Source: Owenia fusiformis (Eukaryota > Annelida > Polychaeta > Sabellida > Oweniidae). Taken from it: a DNA stretch of 64,000 nt. Positions 47,901 to 56,569 of this stretch are shown here, one piece after another. Positions within the stretch are counted from its first letter, which is position 1. Each line of letters begins with the position of its first letter. The stretch is taken from NCBI GenBank assembly GCA_903813345.2, contig CAIIXF020000002.1, positions 28,155,223 to 28,219,222 on the forward strand, in the 5' to 3' direction. The notes under the pieces are model-generated. The model saw only the letters and a program-made list of their open reading frames with translations. It searched no databases and was not told where the DNA came from. A program made the position numbers and the translations under genes.

Positions 47901-50254
47901 TTGTAACATTTATATTCCTTTGAAAAATAAATTAAAAGATATGAACATCTTACAGTAACATTTATGTTCCTTGAAAAATCAATTAAATGCTATGAACAGC
48001 TTACAGTAACATTTATATTCCTTTGAAAAATCAATTAAATGCTACGAACAGCCTACAGTAACATTTATATTTCTTTGAAAAATCAATTAAATGATATAAA
48101 CAGCTTACAGTAACATTTATGTTCCTTGAAAAATCAATAAAATGACATTCAAACAGCTAACAGTAACATTTATGTTTCTTGAAAAATCAATAAAATGACA
48201 TTCAAACAGCTAACAGTAAGATTAATGTTCCTTGAAAACAGCTAACAGTAACATTTATGTTCCTTGAAAATTCAATAGCTAAGAGTACATTAATGTTCTT
48301 TGAAAAATGATTGAAATGGCGTCAATGGCTAACAGAAGCATCTATATTCCTTTAACATCAATGAAATGACATTTAGATATCTAACAGTAACATTTATGTT
48401 CCTTGAAAATCAATAAAATGACATTTAAACAGGTGACAGTAACATTTATGTTGTCGTGAAAAAATTAATGGAATGACATACAGCTAATATTTATTATCCC
48501 CATGTCAGTGTTGTAAGGATGTATGGATGAATATAGTATTTAAGCACAGTTTGTTTTTATCATGACAAACAATTTTTAAATTGACATAACAATAAAAAGT
48601 AGCATTGCTCGTTGTTGTAAAGAATAAAATATCGAGGTACATAGAGGATATCCTATGATTTTTGAGGGATATAATTTTATCCATGAGTTGATATAGCAGC
48701 AAATGAGTGGAGATGGGCGATATCCCCGAGTGGATAAAAATAATAGCCCGAGAAAATCATTGGATATCTTTTTTATATTATGGTTGCAGATAATTGTAAT
48801 TATTCAAATCCTTTGGAAAAATGGCCATCACATTTAGTTTTTCACCTTGGTTTAGAAATCAATTCAATGCTAGTTTTTTCATTGTGTTCGGGTCCTAAAC
48901 CGAATAAAGTGATTGCATGAAAACATTTAAATCATTTTAATGAGCACATAATGTTGAACTATATTCTGTAATTTTTTCATTTAGGCAAGGCTGTTATTTG
49001 TCAAACAATTTTCGGCGATAAATTTCAAAACTAATGAAACAATAGTATCCGTCGGATACGATTGGATATCACGTCGTATCAGTCGGGTACGATTTTAGTG
49101 GCACATACCAAAATTATCTTGTGACGTTATCCCCATATATATTCCGTATCCATAGGATAAAGCCCTTTATTCCATAGTTAGCATGATATTCATAGGATAA
49201 CATGTGAAAATAAAAACGGTATTTTTGGAATCAGTGGTAAAATATGATATTTTTGACAAATTTTCACTTAACCATAGCATACGATTTTTTAGCCATGACA
49301 TACGACGTCGTATGCGATGGTTTATGGATTTTTGCTACTTCAGACTCAAAACGAGGCTAAGTGTCAACATCGCCGGATCGTTTGGAAAATTCGAATTAAA
49401 TGACTTAATTTCCGACGATTCTGATGATGACTTTAACTATGGAATAAAAAGAACATCCTATGATTTACTCGTGATATGATTTTAATCCACTCATGGTTAT
49501 TAATATCTGCACTCTCTCGCTACGCTCGCTCGTGCAGATATCATATCCATTCGTGGATAAAAATCATATCACTCATAAATCATAGGATATCCTCTATGTA
49601 TCTATATATGTATGCATTTGACAGAATATATAATTGACAGTCAGAATGACAAGGTTATTTAACAATTTCCCATTTTTTATAAAGCAAACTATGGACTCAG
49701 TCCAATTCTATATAGAAAAACAAAAACATAATTCAGTGACTAAAAATATGTATATTTCGGATTAAATGTGGCCTAACAATCAAATGAGGTTGTAATCCAC
49801 GTTTGGCAAAGCTCACGGATATCTGACCTATTGTATAGTGATTGACTCAAGTTAACTTAATAAACTAAATGACTTTAGGTCGGAGCTTTACTGCACGTTA
49901 CACTCCATATTCTACATATACAAGTGATTGATAAATTGCACTCTTGTCCATTGTTTGCTTATTTTAACTTTATCATTTTGACTGTACACGTATACAGGTA
50001 GTGATATATATCACCCTTGCATGACCCGAATTAATGCTCCATTTTTTGATATCTCCACAGCACACGACACGCTACCACGTAAAATCACGCCTGGCACATC
50101 ATTGCTGACATCTACACACGGCAAGCTTTGTGACTCCTGTTCAAATCCCTTTACACTCTCATCATCTGTTAGTCGTTCCATGAGTTGCAGCACGCGCTCT
50201 TCTAATGATGTCACACTCGTAAATGACTGCTTGCTACCTCGATCATGTTGTTAA
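25514..50254 (+). CDS. RXFP-like: Relaxin family receptor-like GPCR (LDLa + LRR + 7TM)
   Basis: Eighteen-exon model: 25514-25691, 37987-38127, 40453-40530, 41300-41408, ten LRR exons 41984-42055, 42347-42418, 42610-42681, 42937-43005, 43276-43347, 43757-43828, 44279-44350, 44724-44795, 45193-45261, 45503-45574, then 45831-46033, 46619-47236, 47556-47729 and 49998-50254. All junctions agree in phase; total 2,472 bases, about 823 aa. Layout equals vertebrate RXFP1/2 (LGR type C): one LDLa module, LRR N-cap, ten LRRs, hinge, seven helices. Such receptors bind relaxin/insulin-like peptides at the cell surface and signal through G proteins, the LDLa module being needed for activation in vertebrates. 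The ligand is not known here. Start choice: ATG 25514 or, 17 codons in, ATG 25565. Confidence 0.88.
26280..26462. repeat. Foldback repeat related to family A
   Basis: ttaagtcttacacgtttctt, with aagaaaacgtgtacgtg after it, pairs inverted with cacgtgtgttctcttaaaaa and cacgtagcttaa at the other end. The acgtgaacgtgt words recur in the element at 31245-31637. Confidence 0.5.
26886..26933. repeat. (GTT)n microsatellite
   Basis: About 16 uninterrupted GTT/TGT triplets, giving artefactual poly-Cys and poly-Val frames. In intron 1 of gene 2. Confidence 0.97.
27190..31010. repeat. Three degenerate copies of a dispersed repeat
   Basis: Copies at about 27190-27320, 27775-27905 and 30820-31010 share words such as ttggcct.aaaa..ggccc, actaattg.gg..cta, tttt.tg.cccca and ccccctggat/gagt.c.ccagtg. 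Divergence is high, suggesting an old element. The third contains a poly-G tract (about 30960-30973). Confidence 0.5.
29187..29650. mobile_element. Foldback element (about 460 bp)
   Basis: Arms of nearly 100 bases: ggtgttcatttttcaagaat … cataacggc … gatgctggtagttc at 29199-29275 pairs with gaactaccagcatcat … ggccgttatgacctgagaac … cttgaaaaatgaaacacc at 29560-29638. No coding capacity. Confidence 0.75.
31245..31637. mobile_element. Inverted-repeat element, family A
   Basis: ttgttacaatagggatgtta, then agct, pairs with agcttaaactccctattgttac at the right. The interior contains cacgtttaggtttggaaaaa, close to the matching part of the element at 17591-18127. Confidence 0.6.
32383..32938. mobile_element. 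Two inverted copies of a 175-bp MITE (family B)
   Basis: The copy at about 32383-32545 (-) and the copy at about 32762-32938 (+) are inverted relative to each other. Shared words are ggtgtaaaagg, ggtcctactctc, catt/cataaatcaatag…, tatatggtgacct, ggaccataatccc and atttctttcacacc. Ends ccaggtgtaaaag / ctttcacacctgg form a short terminal inverted repeat. Confidence 0.8.
33047..33722. mobile_element. Foldback element with 200-bp arms
   Basis: aaggtccatttgcagtatgg with caagtg following at 33043 pairs with cacttgccatactgc … atggacctt at 33722. Inverted similarity runs on through gacggtcatatctt, acaatatgtttctttcaagtga and gtccccatgat to agaggatctt. About 240 bases lie between the arms. Non-coding, MITE-like. 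Confidence 0.8.
35788..35862. repeat. Three tandem 26-bp units
   Basis: aagtatcaataacgtgcatg followed by taatcc repeats three times, the second with one change (aaatatc). Confidence 0.9.
36116..36297 (+). mobile_element. Third copy of MITE family B
   Basis: It begins ggtgtaaaagggtagagggt and ends ggaccataatttctttcaca, matching the + copy at 32762-32938 along its length with a short deletion after tgttgaccttttt. Confidence 0.8.
37987..38127 (+). CDS. Gene 2 exon 2: LDL-receptor class A module
   Basis: 141 bases, phase 1 on both sides, after ttttgtatttgcag and before AACTGCC|gtatgt. It encodes six cysteines and the calcium-binding acidic end: CPLGKFSCGNQSVCLD, then WCDGKSDCDAGYDE. This is the single N-terminal LDLa of relaxin receptors. 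Confidence 0.93.
38175..39187. mobile_element. Mariner-end element of about 1 kb with nested foldbacks
   Basis: The left end gggtaagtcaaaaaaggtag with ccaaaatc pairs with gattttgtttggattacctt … gactcaccc at the right. Inside it, 38716-38813 and 38933-39030 form a second inverted pair (gttctcaacaaaaccagttc … catccaagcgcac against gtgcgcttggatgagc…ttgttgaaaatac). No transposase remains. In intron 2 of gene 2. Confidence 0.7.
38217..38399. mobile_element. Small MITE with possible TTA duplication
   Basis: gcttgtattcgcgaatgcaa through taatggctatctgctaccgg pairs with ccggtaaccgctagccgtta … gttgcattcgcgaatacaaac; arms about 48 bases. TTA stands on both outer sides. It sits near the left end of the 1-kb element. 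Confidence 0.75.
39351..39562. repeat. 15-bp tandem repeat (aactcatcccaagac)
   Basis: About 14 units of a 15-base motif with slight variants (atttcatcccaagac). Because 15 is divisible by three, the minus strand shows an open frame of MSWDELSWDE type; this is a by-product of the period and not a gene. A short inverted array occurs at 40231-40312. Confidence 0.9.
40231..40312. repeat. Inverted short array of the same 15-bp repeat
   Basis: ttgtcttgggatgag / atgtcttgggatgag units, the reverse complement of the array at 39351-39562, about 670 bases away. Confidence 0.85.
40453..40530 (+). CDS. Gene 2 exon 3: linker between LDLa and LRR domain
   Basis: 78 bases, phase 1-1, after atattattttag and before CTTGCC|gtaagt. 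Encodes FTGGTYDTIVKIFGNDT and a cysteine near its end. Relaxin receptors have a comparable linker here that takes part in ligand binding and receptor activation. Confidence 0.75.
41300..41408 (+). CDS. Gene 2 exon 4: LRR N-terminal cap
   Basis: 109 bases, phase 1 in, phase 2 out. Encodes CECKEAVISCKEKGFTRLP with paired cysteines, the usual LRRNT pattern, then VDLPSNLTRL leading into the first repeat. Confidence 0.9.
41984..45574 (+). CDS. Gene 2 exons 5-14: ten leucine-rich repeats
   Basis: Eight exons of 72 bases and two of 69 (42937-43005 and 45193-45261), all phase 2 to phase 2, one LRR each, as in vertebrate LGR genes. Typical units: LGGNKIERIDNGGFYGLDRL, LDNNKIQRLYSTQF, LSYNDISYIAEDAF, LAWNKLTRLHRKVF. 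Together they form the ectodomain solenoid. Introns of 190-500 bases mostly contain unique AT-rich sequence, an (ATATC)n run at 42493-42525 and a dispersed repeat in the intron before 45193. Confidence 0.93.
44921..45080. repeat. Dispersed repeat shared with 61735-61880
   Basis: tttgaaatgcttagaatgca … ccatatacaatgta and the preceding cccccacccctcaaaaacag / ttgttgaaaaaacac region recur in the opposite orientation at about 61735-61880. In an intron of gene 2. Confidence 0.65.
45831..46033 (+). CDS. Gene 2 exon 15: hinge and TM1
   Basis: 203 bases, phase 2 in, phase 1 out; starts after ttcactactgtag. Encodes YAPHVRSCDPKGDGISSF, the hinge signature of LGR type C, then TM1 (ISIWIVACFTCAGNLAVLI). 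Ends TTATGTG|gtaaga. Confidence 0.92.
46619..47236 (+). CDS. Gene 2 exon 16: TM2 to TM6
   Basis: 618 bases. Begins AADLLMGIYLV (TM2), has the ECL1 cysteine in SSHLCQVTG, TM3 ending MSVERYATISFPYR (E-R-Y in place of D-R-Y), ECL2 GSNGVCFPLH with the partner cysteine, and TM6 LSDLMCWVPL. Ends ATATCAG|gtaaat in phase 1. Confidence 0.95.
47556..47729 (+). CDS. Gene 2 exon 17: TM7 and start of the cytoplasmic tail
   Basis: Encodes AIFILPINSAINPILYTLT (NPxxY-type NPILY) and a basic proximal tail (FRRKFLQFWRRKYRSGK). A strong donor CTAG|gtgagt at 47730 joins in phase to 49998. Reading through it instead gives a shorter tail ending at TAA 47783-47785, a possible alternative form. Confidence 0.88.
47788..48480. 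repeat. Minisatellite with a period of about 55-60 bp
   Basis: About a dozen imperfect units of the type cagctaacagtaacatttat, gttccttgaaaaatcaata, aaatgacattcaaa. Lies in the last intron of gene 2, directly after the read-through stop. Confidence 0.85.
48640..49598. mobile_element. 959-bp TA-flanked element with terminal inverted repeats
   Basis: Begins catagaggatatcctatgat and ends atcataggatatcctctatg, with TA on both sides (48638-48639, 49599-49600). Inverted similarity covers about 48 bases. The interior near 49510-49550 has ctctctcgctacgctcgctc. A 91-codon frame inside (49204-49479, +) has no recognised domain. Confidence 0.8.
49998..50254 (+). CDS. Gene 2 exon 18: Ser/Thr-rich receptor tail
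   Basis: After acacgtatacag; the first two bases complete Gly with exon 17, and 84 further codons follow to TAA at 50252-50254. The tail is rich in Ser, Thr and Cys (SSSVSRSMSCSTRSSND) and ends RSCC, fitting kinase/arrestin sites and possible lipidation. A good donor (CTAG|gtaagg, 50262) lies 7 bases after the stop, so the 3' untranslated region may be spliced. Confidence 0.7.
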
Positions 50255-51718
50255 TACCTAGGTAAGGGAAGAGGATATAGAAGCCCAGTAGTACTATTGT
50301 TTTTTAAATCAAAGTTTAAGTAGCATTAATGCGGCATACACTGTATGTCAATTATTTTAGAGTAAGTTCTGGGGAAATACGTCTTAACATCCAAACGATG
50401 GATGACACCATTTTGCACCTAGACATTGACTGCTCCTAGACTTCGACCATATAGTAGGGACGTACTATCTTAATATCGAATATCTTAATTAATCTCAATG
50501 CCAAATATCCTGAATATCTACTAGAAGTCTTCGTTTAAATATAATTTAGAATGGAGTGCAGGACATTTGGGCCTTTTTCATAATTTCGTATTGAACCAAA
50601 ATAGACTTCCGACGAATTTCGTGTAGAGACATGATTTACTCTGTCATTGCATTTGCTTGTTTATTCTGTCTGGGAATAAGCAGCTTCTCAGTTGCATAAA
50701 ATTAGAAAATTATTCTTAAAACGACCTGCCTTAGACGTTGACTAAATCAGGCGATGACATCACGTGATAATGAAACAATTTGTTTGAATTTCAGGAGAAA
50801 CGCATAGTAATTATAACATAAAAAGGCCTGTATATGTTGTTCAATGGGTGAATAAGGCGTTTCAAACTGATTGAACACGTGCGGCGCGACTGACAGCTGC
50901 TCAAAAATAGGATTCTCTTGAAAGGATAAAGTAGTGACCAGCTTGGCCCATAGTACGTACGTAGTAGTGCTAGGAATTCGGGGTATATTTGTTGCTATGG
51001 CAACAAGTTATATAACTGACCACTTAATTCTATGTTTTAAGTGATAACTGGAGGAATTATTATCAGATTGATTAAAACTCATACAGCAGTGATCGCCCAA
51101 ATTTTGAGGAATATTGGTTACCATGGCAATGAATTAAGGGACACATAGATAAGTTTAACACTAATACTTTGTAAAATCTTCTGTTTACACGTTGTCATAA
51201 TTGCCTTGCTTGTAAGGAATAAAGCGCCCTCTGTCATTCATTATCTAAGCTTTAAAAGCATGAGTGCGTGTACTTACCCATAAATGTACAGTAATGCACA
51301 AGGGTAGACGAAGCCCGAGTAAAATTTAAAATTAATGCATGCCTGGATGTTTTTGAATTTCTCAATTAATAAAGGTGTAGCTTTCTTCATCGCTATTCAA
51401 ATAAATTATGACATCTTTCGATCACCTTAAATGGCACTCCCCAGTTATTTATAAAACAATAAAGCACTGTAAGATGCTCAGTTGAAAATCTATATGTGAA
51501 TTAATGCACTGAAGAAGTCAAAGCTTATTGGCTGAGACGCACTTGGTGGTGTATTGAGATGAATTTTCAAAGATGATATTCAAGTGATATTTGATTGGCA
51601 TCGCTTGTGAAACTGTCACAGGTATTCCTGAAAACAAAATGAATGAGTACCACGGGCATAAGGCTACTGTTGTACGTTAGTTTTATAATTTAAGTCAAAA
51701 AGTTGTCTAGTGTTATAG
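50255..51718. other. 3' region of gene 2
   Basis: No independent gene recognised. Two short related stretches around tgttgctatggcaacaagtt (50990) and ggttaccatggcaatgaatt (51115) are palindromic, X-box-like (gttgctatggcaac, gttaccatggcaat). Confidence 0.35.
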
Positions 51719-52009
51719 TTTTCCCGTGTTTCGGTGGCCCATTCTGCCAACGCCCTTTGCGACATTGGTGATTTAACACCTGTTATAGTACCTGTTGATT
51801 CTCCATTATCATCATTAATTATTTTATTAACAGGTTCCAGCAGCCTATCTTCAGCGACAAACACATTCAATTTGCCTGGTGACATATCCCCACCTACCTT
51901 CCGAACTCAACTTAACCCGTCAATTTCATCAGAAGACGAGTCAGCTGAAAACATTGGGAAGTTACAAAACTTATTGGCAGAATCTAACGACCAGGAACAT
52001 ACAGTATGA
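51719..52009 (+). CDS. Possible alternative tail exon of gene 2
   Basis: After an acceptor-like tgttatag, a 96-codon frame runs to a stop; it is Ser/Pro-rich then acidic (NPSISSEDESAENIGKL, ending DQEHTV). It would join in phase 0 to a weak donor inside exon 18 (ACACTC|gtaaat, 50219), replacing the last 11 residues. The minus strand of the same bases is open too (51664-51885), so coding status is uncertain. It could equally be 3' untranslated sequence. Confidence 0.3.
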   Translation, partial: FSRVSVAHSANALCDIGDLTPVIVPVDSPLSSLIILLTGSSSLSSATNTFNLPGDISPPTFRTQLNPSISSEDESAENIGKLQNLLAESNDQEHTV

Positions 52010-52116
52010 AGCAGATATATATGCCAGGCGGATAAGTGTACCTAGTTCTGACTGTTACATGAGAAATGAAAAAGATTTGCGCAAGTCCTGGACTAAAATC
52101 AATCGATGATATATTG

Positions 52117-52752
52117 TAATTCTTATTTATTTATCCTTTATAACTAAGATGTGTGTGTTATATGTTATTTTAAATGAATGTTTATGTGTAGTTCCATTTA
52201 TGTGTACTTGTAGTTCCATTTCACGTTGTACGCACATTGAGGAAATTTTCCTTATTTGCCATTTTTTCATAATTTTTATTCTTATTTAGTTATCCTTTAT
52301 ATATTAGGAAGTGTGTTTTATTTGTTATTTAACGTGAATGTCTATGTACGTAGTTCCATTTATGTGTAGCACCATTTTCATGTTGTAGCATATGAGACCA
52401 CGGCCATTTAGGTAATTTTCCTTACTAATCATATTTCCTTATTTTTATTCTTATTTATTTATCCTTTATAATTAAGAAGCGTGTTCTATATGTTATTTAA
52501 CGTGATTGTTGATGTGCAGTCCAATTCATGTGTTGTACCATTTTTATGTAGTACCATACGAGACTACGACCATTTAGGTAACTTTCCTTAATAATCATAT
52601 TTCATCATTTTATTCTTATTTATTTATCCTTTATGATTAAGAAGTGTGCGTAATATGCTATCCAAGCTGAATGTTTACGTATAGTTCCATTTACGTGTAG
52701 TACCATTTAGTGCCAAACAAGACTACGGACATTTAGATAATTTTCCTTCATG
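52117..52752. repeat. Four tandem units of about 160-170 bp
   Basis: Each unit starts ttcttatttatttatccttt and contains aagtgtg…tatatgttattt, agttccatttatgtgtag, gtaccat and ccatttaggtaattttcctt. Unit starts are near 52119, 52280, 52449 and 52613. Confidence 0.85.
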
Positions 52753-52924
52753 AAATCTTGATAATTACAGAATTAGGAATGATTTATTCAAATCATTGCT
52801 CCAATACAAATAAAAATCATTACTTTCGGTTAATTCCAGTTTACGATAATGCTAATAATACACTAAATGTATTACAGTTAAAGTGCAATGTCAGTACAGA
52901 ACAGTATAGCACACAGTAAAACCT

Positions 52925-53240
52925 GTCGAAGTGGAACATCTTTGGTACCTCTAAAAAGTGTTCCACTCGAGAGGTGTTCCACTTATAGAGGTTCACTTAA
53001 CATTAATGCCCGAGTCACATTTGCTCCGATTCATCGGCCGGCGCATCGGCCGATTGAATATATCGTTCACAATTGTATTCAGTTTTGAACAGAATACTCC
53101 GGCCGGGCGCCGGCCGATGGATCTGAGCAAATGTGACCCAGGCAAGCAGTCAGTTGGTCTCGGGACTCTGACTCTGGACTCGGAGTATTCCACTTACAGA
53201 GGTGCTTCGCGTATAGAGGTATTCCACTTCACAAGTTGTA
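52925..53240. repeat. MITE inside a gttccactt/agaggt repeat
   Basis: An inverted repeat at about 53006-53047 and 53103-53146 (tcacatttgctccgattcat, cggccggcgc against gcgccggccgatggatctga, gcaaatgtga) lies inside a short repeat with motifs aagtgttccact, cttatagaggt and gtattccactt. It is a strikingly GC-rich island in AT-rich DNA. Confidence 0.7.
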
Positions 53241-53584
53241 CTGCACTATTTTAATCCACCTGAGTGACCTCGGGTATTTACCTGAACTATCTGTCAAATG
53301 TAGAACTAATGCAATCGAGTGTCTTCACAGATATTCTTTTAATAACTCTTCCTTTGTAATAGTAGAACAAAGTATTTTTCAATTTTATATTATCTGTTTA
53401 GTGAAAATCTTAATGTTTTTATTTAAATTATTTATTCAGCGTGTTGTATTTATCTTATTATGTAAATGTATTTATCATACCAGCTTTAATCTATATTATG
53501 TATATTTTAAACAGTGTAGTGTTTATATGTAGCTCATTTAATGTATTTATTTTTTTAATGTATCCACTATCCACCTACTGTACA

Positions 53585-53913
53585 TCTGTAATAACACTAC
53601 ATTTGAAACGACACTAGTTTTGTACTATCACTACATTTGTGATGACACCACCTTTGTAATGACACTACAATTGTAATGACACTGCCTTTGTAGGGACACT
53701 ACCTTGTAGCGACACTACAATTGTAATGGAACCAACTTTGTAATGAAACTACATTTGTAGTGACACCACCTTTATAACGACACTACATTTGTAATGACAT
53801 CACCTTCACCTTTGTAATGACACTACATTTGTATTGACACAGCCTGTGTAATGACACTATATTCGTAATGCCACATCTTTTATTCTATCACTACATTTGT
53901 AATGACACTCTGT
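53585..53913. repeat. Minisatellite with a period of about 18-20 bp
   Basis: Units of the type gtaatgacactacatttg / gtaatgacaccacctttg, about 17 copies with some drift and local indels. Confidence 0.85.
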
Positions 53914-56569
53914 GGATTTCACGAATTGTGCAATTTTTAATCAAATAATTTATTATATTGCACTTCATGAATATTGTATATATCAACATAATACTAGAAG
54001 GTCTAAAATATTTGTTTAAAAATATTAATTAACTCATTGACACAAATATTGAATCAGGGAGTTTAAAAAGCAGTTTCATTATACAGTTCCATGTAAGTCT
54101 AGGATAATGTAATTTCAATCTTCTACAGTATATAAGATTCAGAAAAATGGGATAGGTGTATACACTGTATAGGTCTTCAATAAATTAGTTACTCTAGAGA
54201 AAAAACATTGATATTTTGATCCTGCCGATCTTGGCCTGGCCCTGCTGCTCCACCATATGTTTCATTTATTGTTTTGTAAACTTAGAATAATGCTCATTAA
54301 TATAAATGACACTTCCTGTTTCTTTGTAAGATGTTTTGTAAATAAAAATGCTAGCATATTTTATCAAGATGCTGTTTTGTGTGTGTAAAATTTGAAACAG
54401 AGAGTGATAGAATCAATAGTGACAGACTTGAAATACATGACTTTGGGCCAATATATTTTACCAAAGTGATTTTGTTTATTGGGGTTATGAATGGCAAAGG
54501 ACTGTGAGGGGGGGGGGAGCTTGTACTAACCCACCTTTGCTAGAGTTGGACTTTAAGCTTATATGAATCTATTGATGGGGGCTTATGTCATAACTGGTCA
54601 TGGGTACTTTTGATCACTTAAGCAGCGATTTGAAATTTTCAGGGAATTAATTCAACTGTTTTATATCACCTAGCGATGCGATTAATAATCCAGTGAAGAC
54701 CCGGAATACATATGGGGAATATATAATAGTCAATATTATTGCCCACTCATTTGGACCATTCAGAATCAAGTTTTTCAGTGTCATTAATTATAAAGGTGGC
54801 AATAATGATTTTGAAAATTATGAAGTATTAAATAGAAACTACTAAAAAGATCATATATTCTTTTTCCTATTTTGTTTATTGAATCTTGACTTTTGCATAT
54901 TTAAACAAACAACATTTATTTTGTATTTCAAATAATGCCAACCAATTTACCGGCAAATTGTGTCAACAGACAAATAACATTTACTGGTTGAAAAACTTTT
55001 AAGTCTTATTAGCTAATTCAAATTAACCGATTGTCTTATCAAATAAAAATGCATTCCAAAATAGTTACAGGGGTTTCACTAGAATTTCTCACAACAGGCT
55101 AAGTAAATGAAAACAACAGGCAAAATTAATGGAAATCATAAAAACATGGAAAATTAAAAAATCCCTAAAAACAACAGGCGATTTTGTGAAAACAACTGGT
55201 GAAAATCGCCTGTTGTCTGCTGCTAATGAAACCCCTGCATAAACTACAAAATAGATCACCTTGGCTCTGTAAGCATTTTTCATTTTTGCCATTTTGTTTC
55301 TCAGTTTTTAAGGTAGACCCATAACAAACAAATTATGAGGCTTTAACATGCAAAATGTCATCACCTGCCACTTAATACAGATGCCGAATATTAACAACAA
55401 CCACAGAAAAGTAGGAGACTATAACAATATGGTGACATAAAATTGAGTGAATTGGATAAAAATTGTCAAAATTAAAGCCATTTTGGTGAAGTTTCTATGA
55501 TTGTGAATATTCTCAAGTTGCTCTGTGTATTCAAGAGAAGTATTTACAAATATTTTCCACATATTACTTAAAAGGCCCATAGGCTACAATAGATTGCTGA
55601 TTGTCACTCATATTCTTGGTTTTAATAGTGATTTTTAAAGGCACCTACTTGGGCCTACCATTTTGAATATAAATTCCAAATAGCCTTCAAAACATAGTAA
55701 CCCTATATAACTTTGCCAGTAAAGGAGAAATCATAAGGTCAACAATGATTTCAATACAATAAACTCATAACACATCAATTATTAATTCCATTCTAAATAA
55801 ATGTTGTCTAATGGTATCTCGCATTTTCTCCTATACCTGTAATGTTAAAATGACCTGTTTGAGGGTATTTTTTAATTAAAGTAGGCCATTATGACAATTC
55901 TAACTATCAGAGATCCAAATTCTGCAATAAATGGATCCAAACATTAAGAGGTAGTGTACATAAGTATAGCACCATAAGATAATTTGTGCTTATTCTTTAT
56001 TTAATGGAAGAGGAACATACAATATCAGCGCTTGCATTAGGTTAGAAAATTTGTGAGTCCCAAGGACGCAATTTTTTTTAAAAAAGTGTGTCCTTTGAAA
56101 AAAAGTGTGTCCCCTATTTCTAGCCTGTTTTGGGGTATAACTTTATTTTAAAAGCATTTTTACCAAAACACCTTTCAGTTTCTGATTTCTTGCCGCGAAT
56201 TTAAAACGGAAGTAAACGTTAAGTACGGACTGAATAAATGCATGTTCGTTCATTCGACAATGAATACATTTTATTTGATGAATAACCTAATATTTGTTTC
56301 TGAATAGGAAAAACTGTGGCGTGTCATGGTTTCAAATCTAAAAATAAACAAAGTCGAAAAAATTCGAGAGAATCATGATTATTTGTAAATATTCAACATG
56401 TTGAGCCTTATTTATGATTCAAATAAAGGTGAGAGATCATAATTATTTGTTTTTGTTAGGTATTGTTGTAAACACATTGTAATATTGACCTAAAAAAATT
56501 TTGCGTCCAAAAAACGGATGTTTAAATGGTACATGACTAAATGCATATTGTGAATTTAATGACTGTCCT
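53914..56569. other. Intergenic region between genes 2 and 3
   Basis: AT-rich. The segment 55075-55230 carries a small local repeat of aaaacaacaggc-type words with an inverted copy (cgcctgttgtctgct). One dispersed-repeat copy lies at 55343-55440. The 3' end of gene 3 transcript lies at the right edge. No gene seen. Confidence 0.4.

Noticed and set aside
51664-51885. Minus-strand frame of 73 codons
   Set aside because: Overlaps the plus-strand frame, lacks a matching splice context and has no family resemblance; left open only as an argument against the plus-strand exon.
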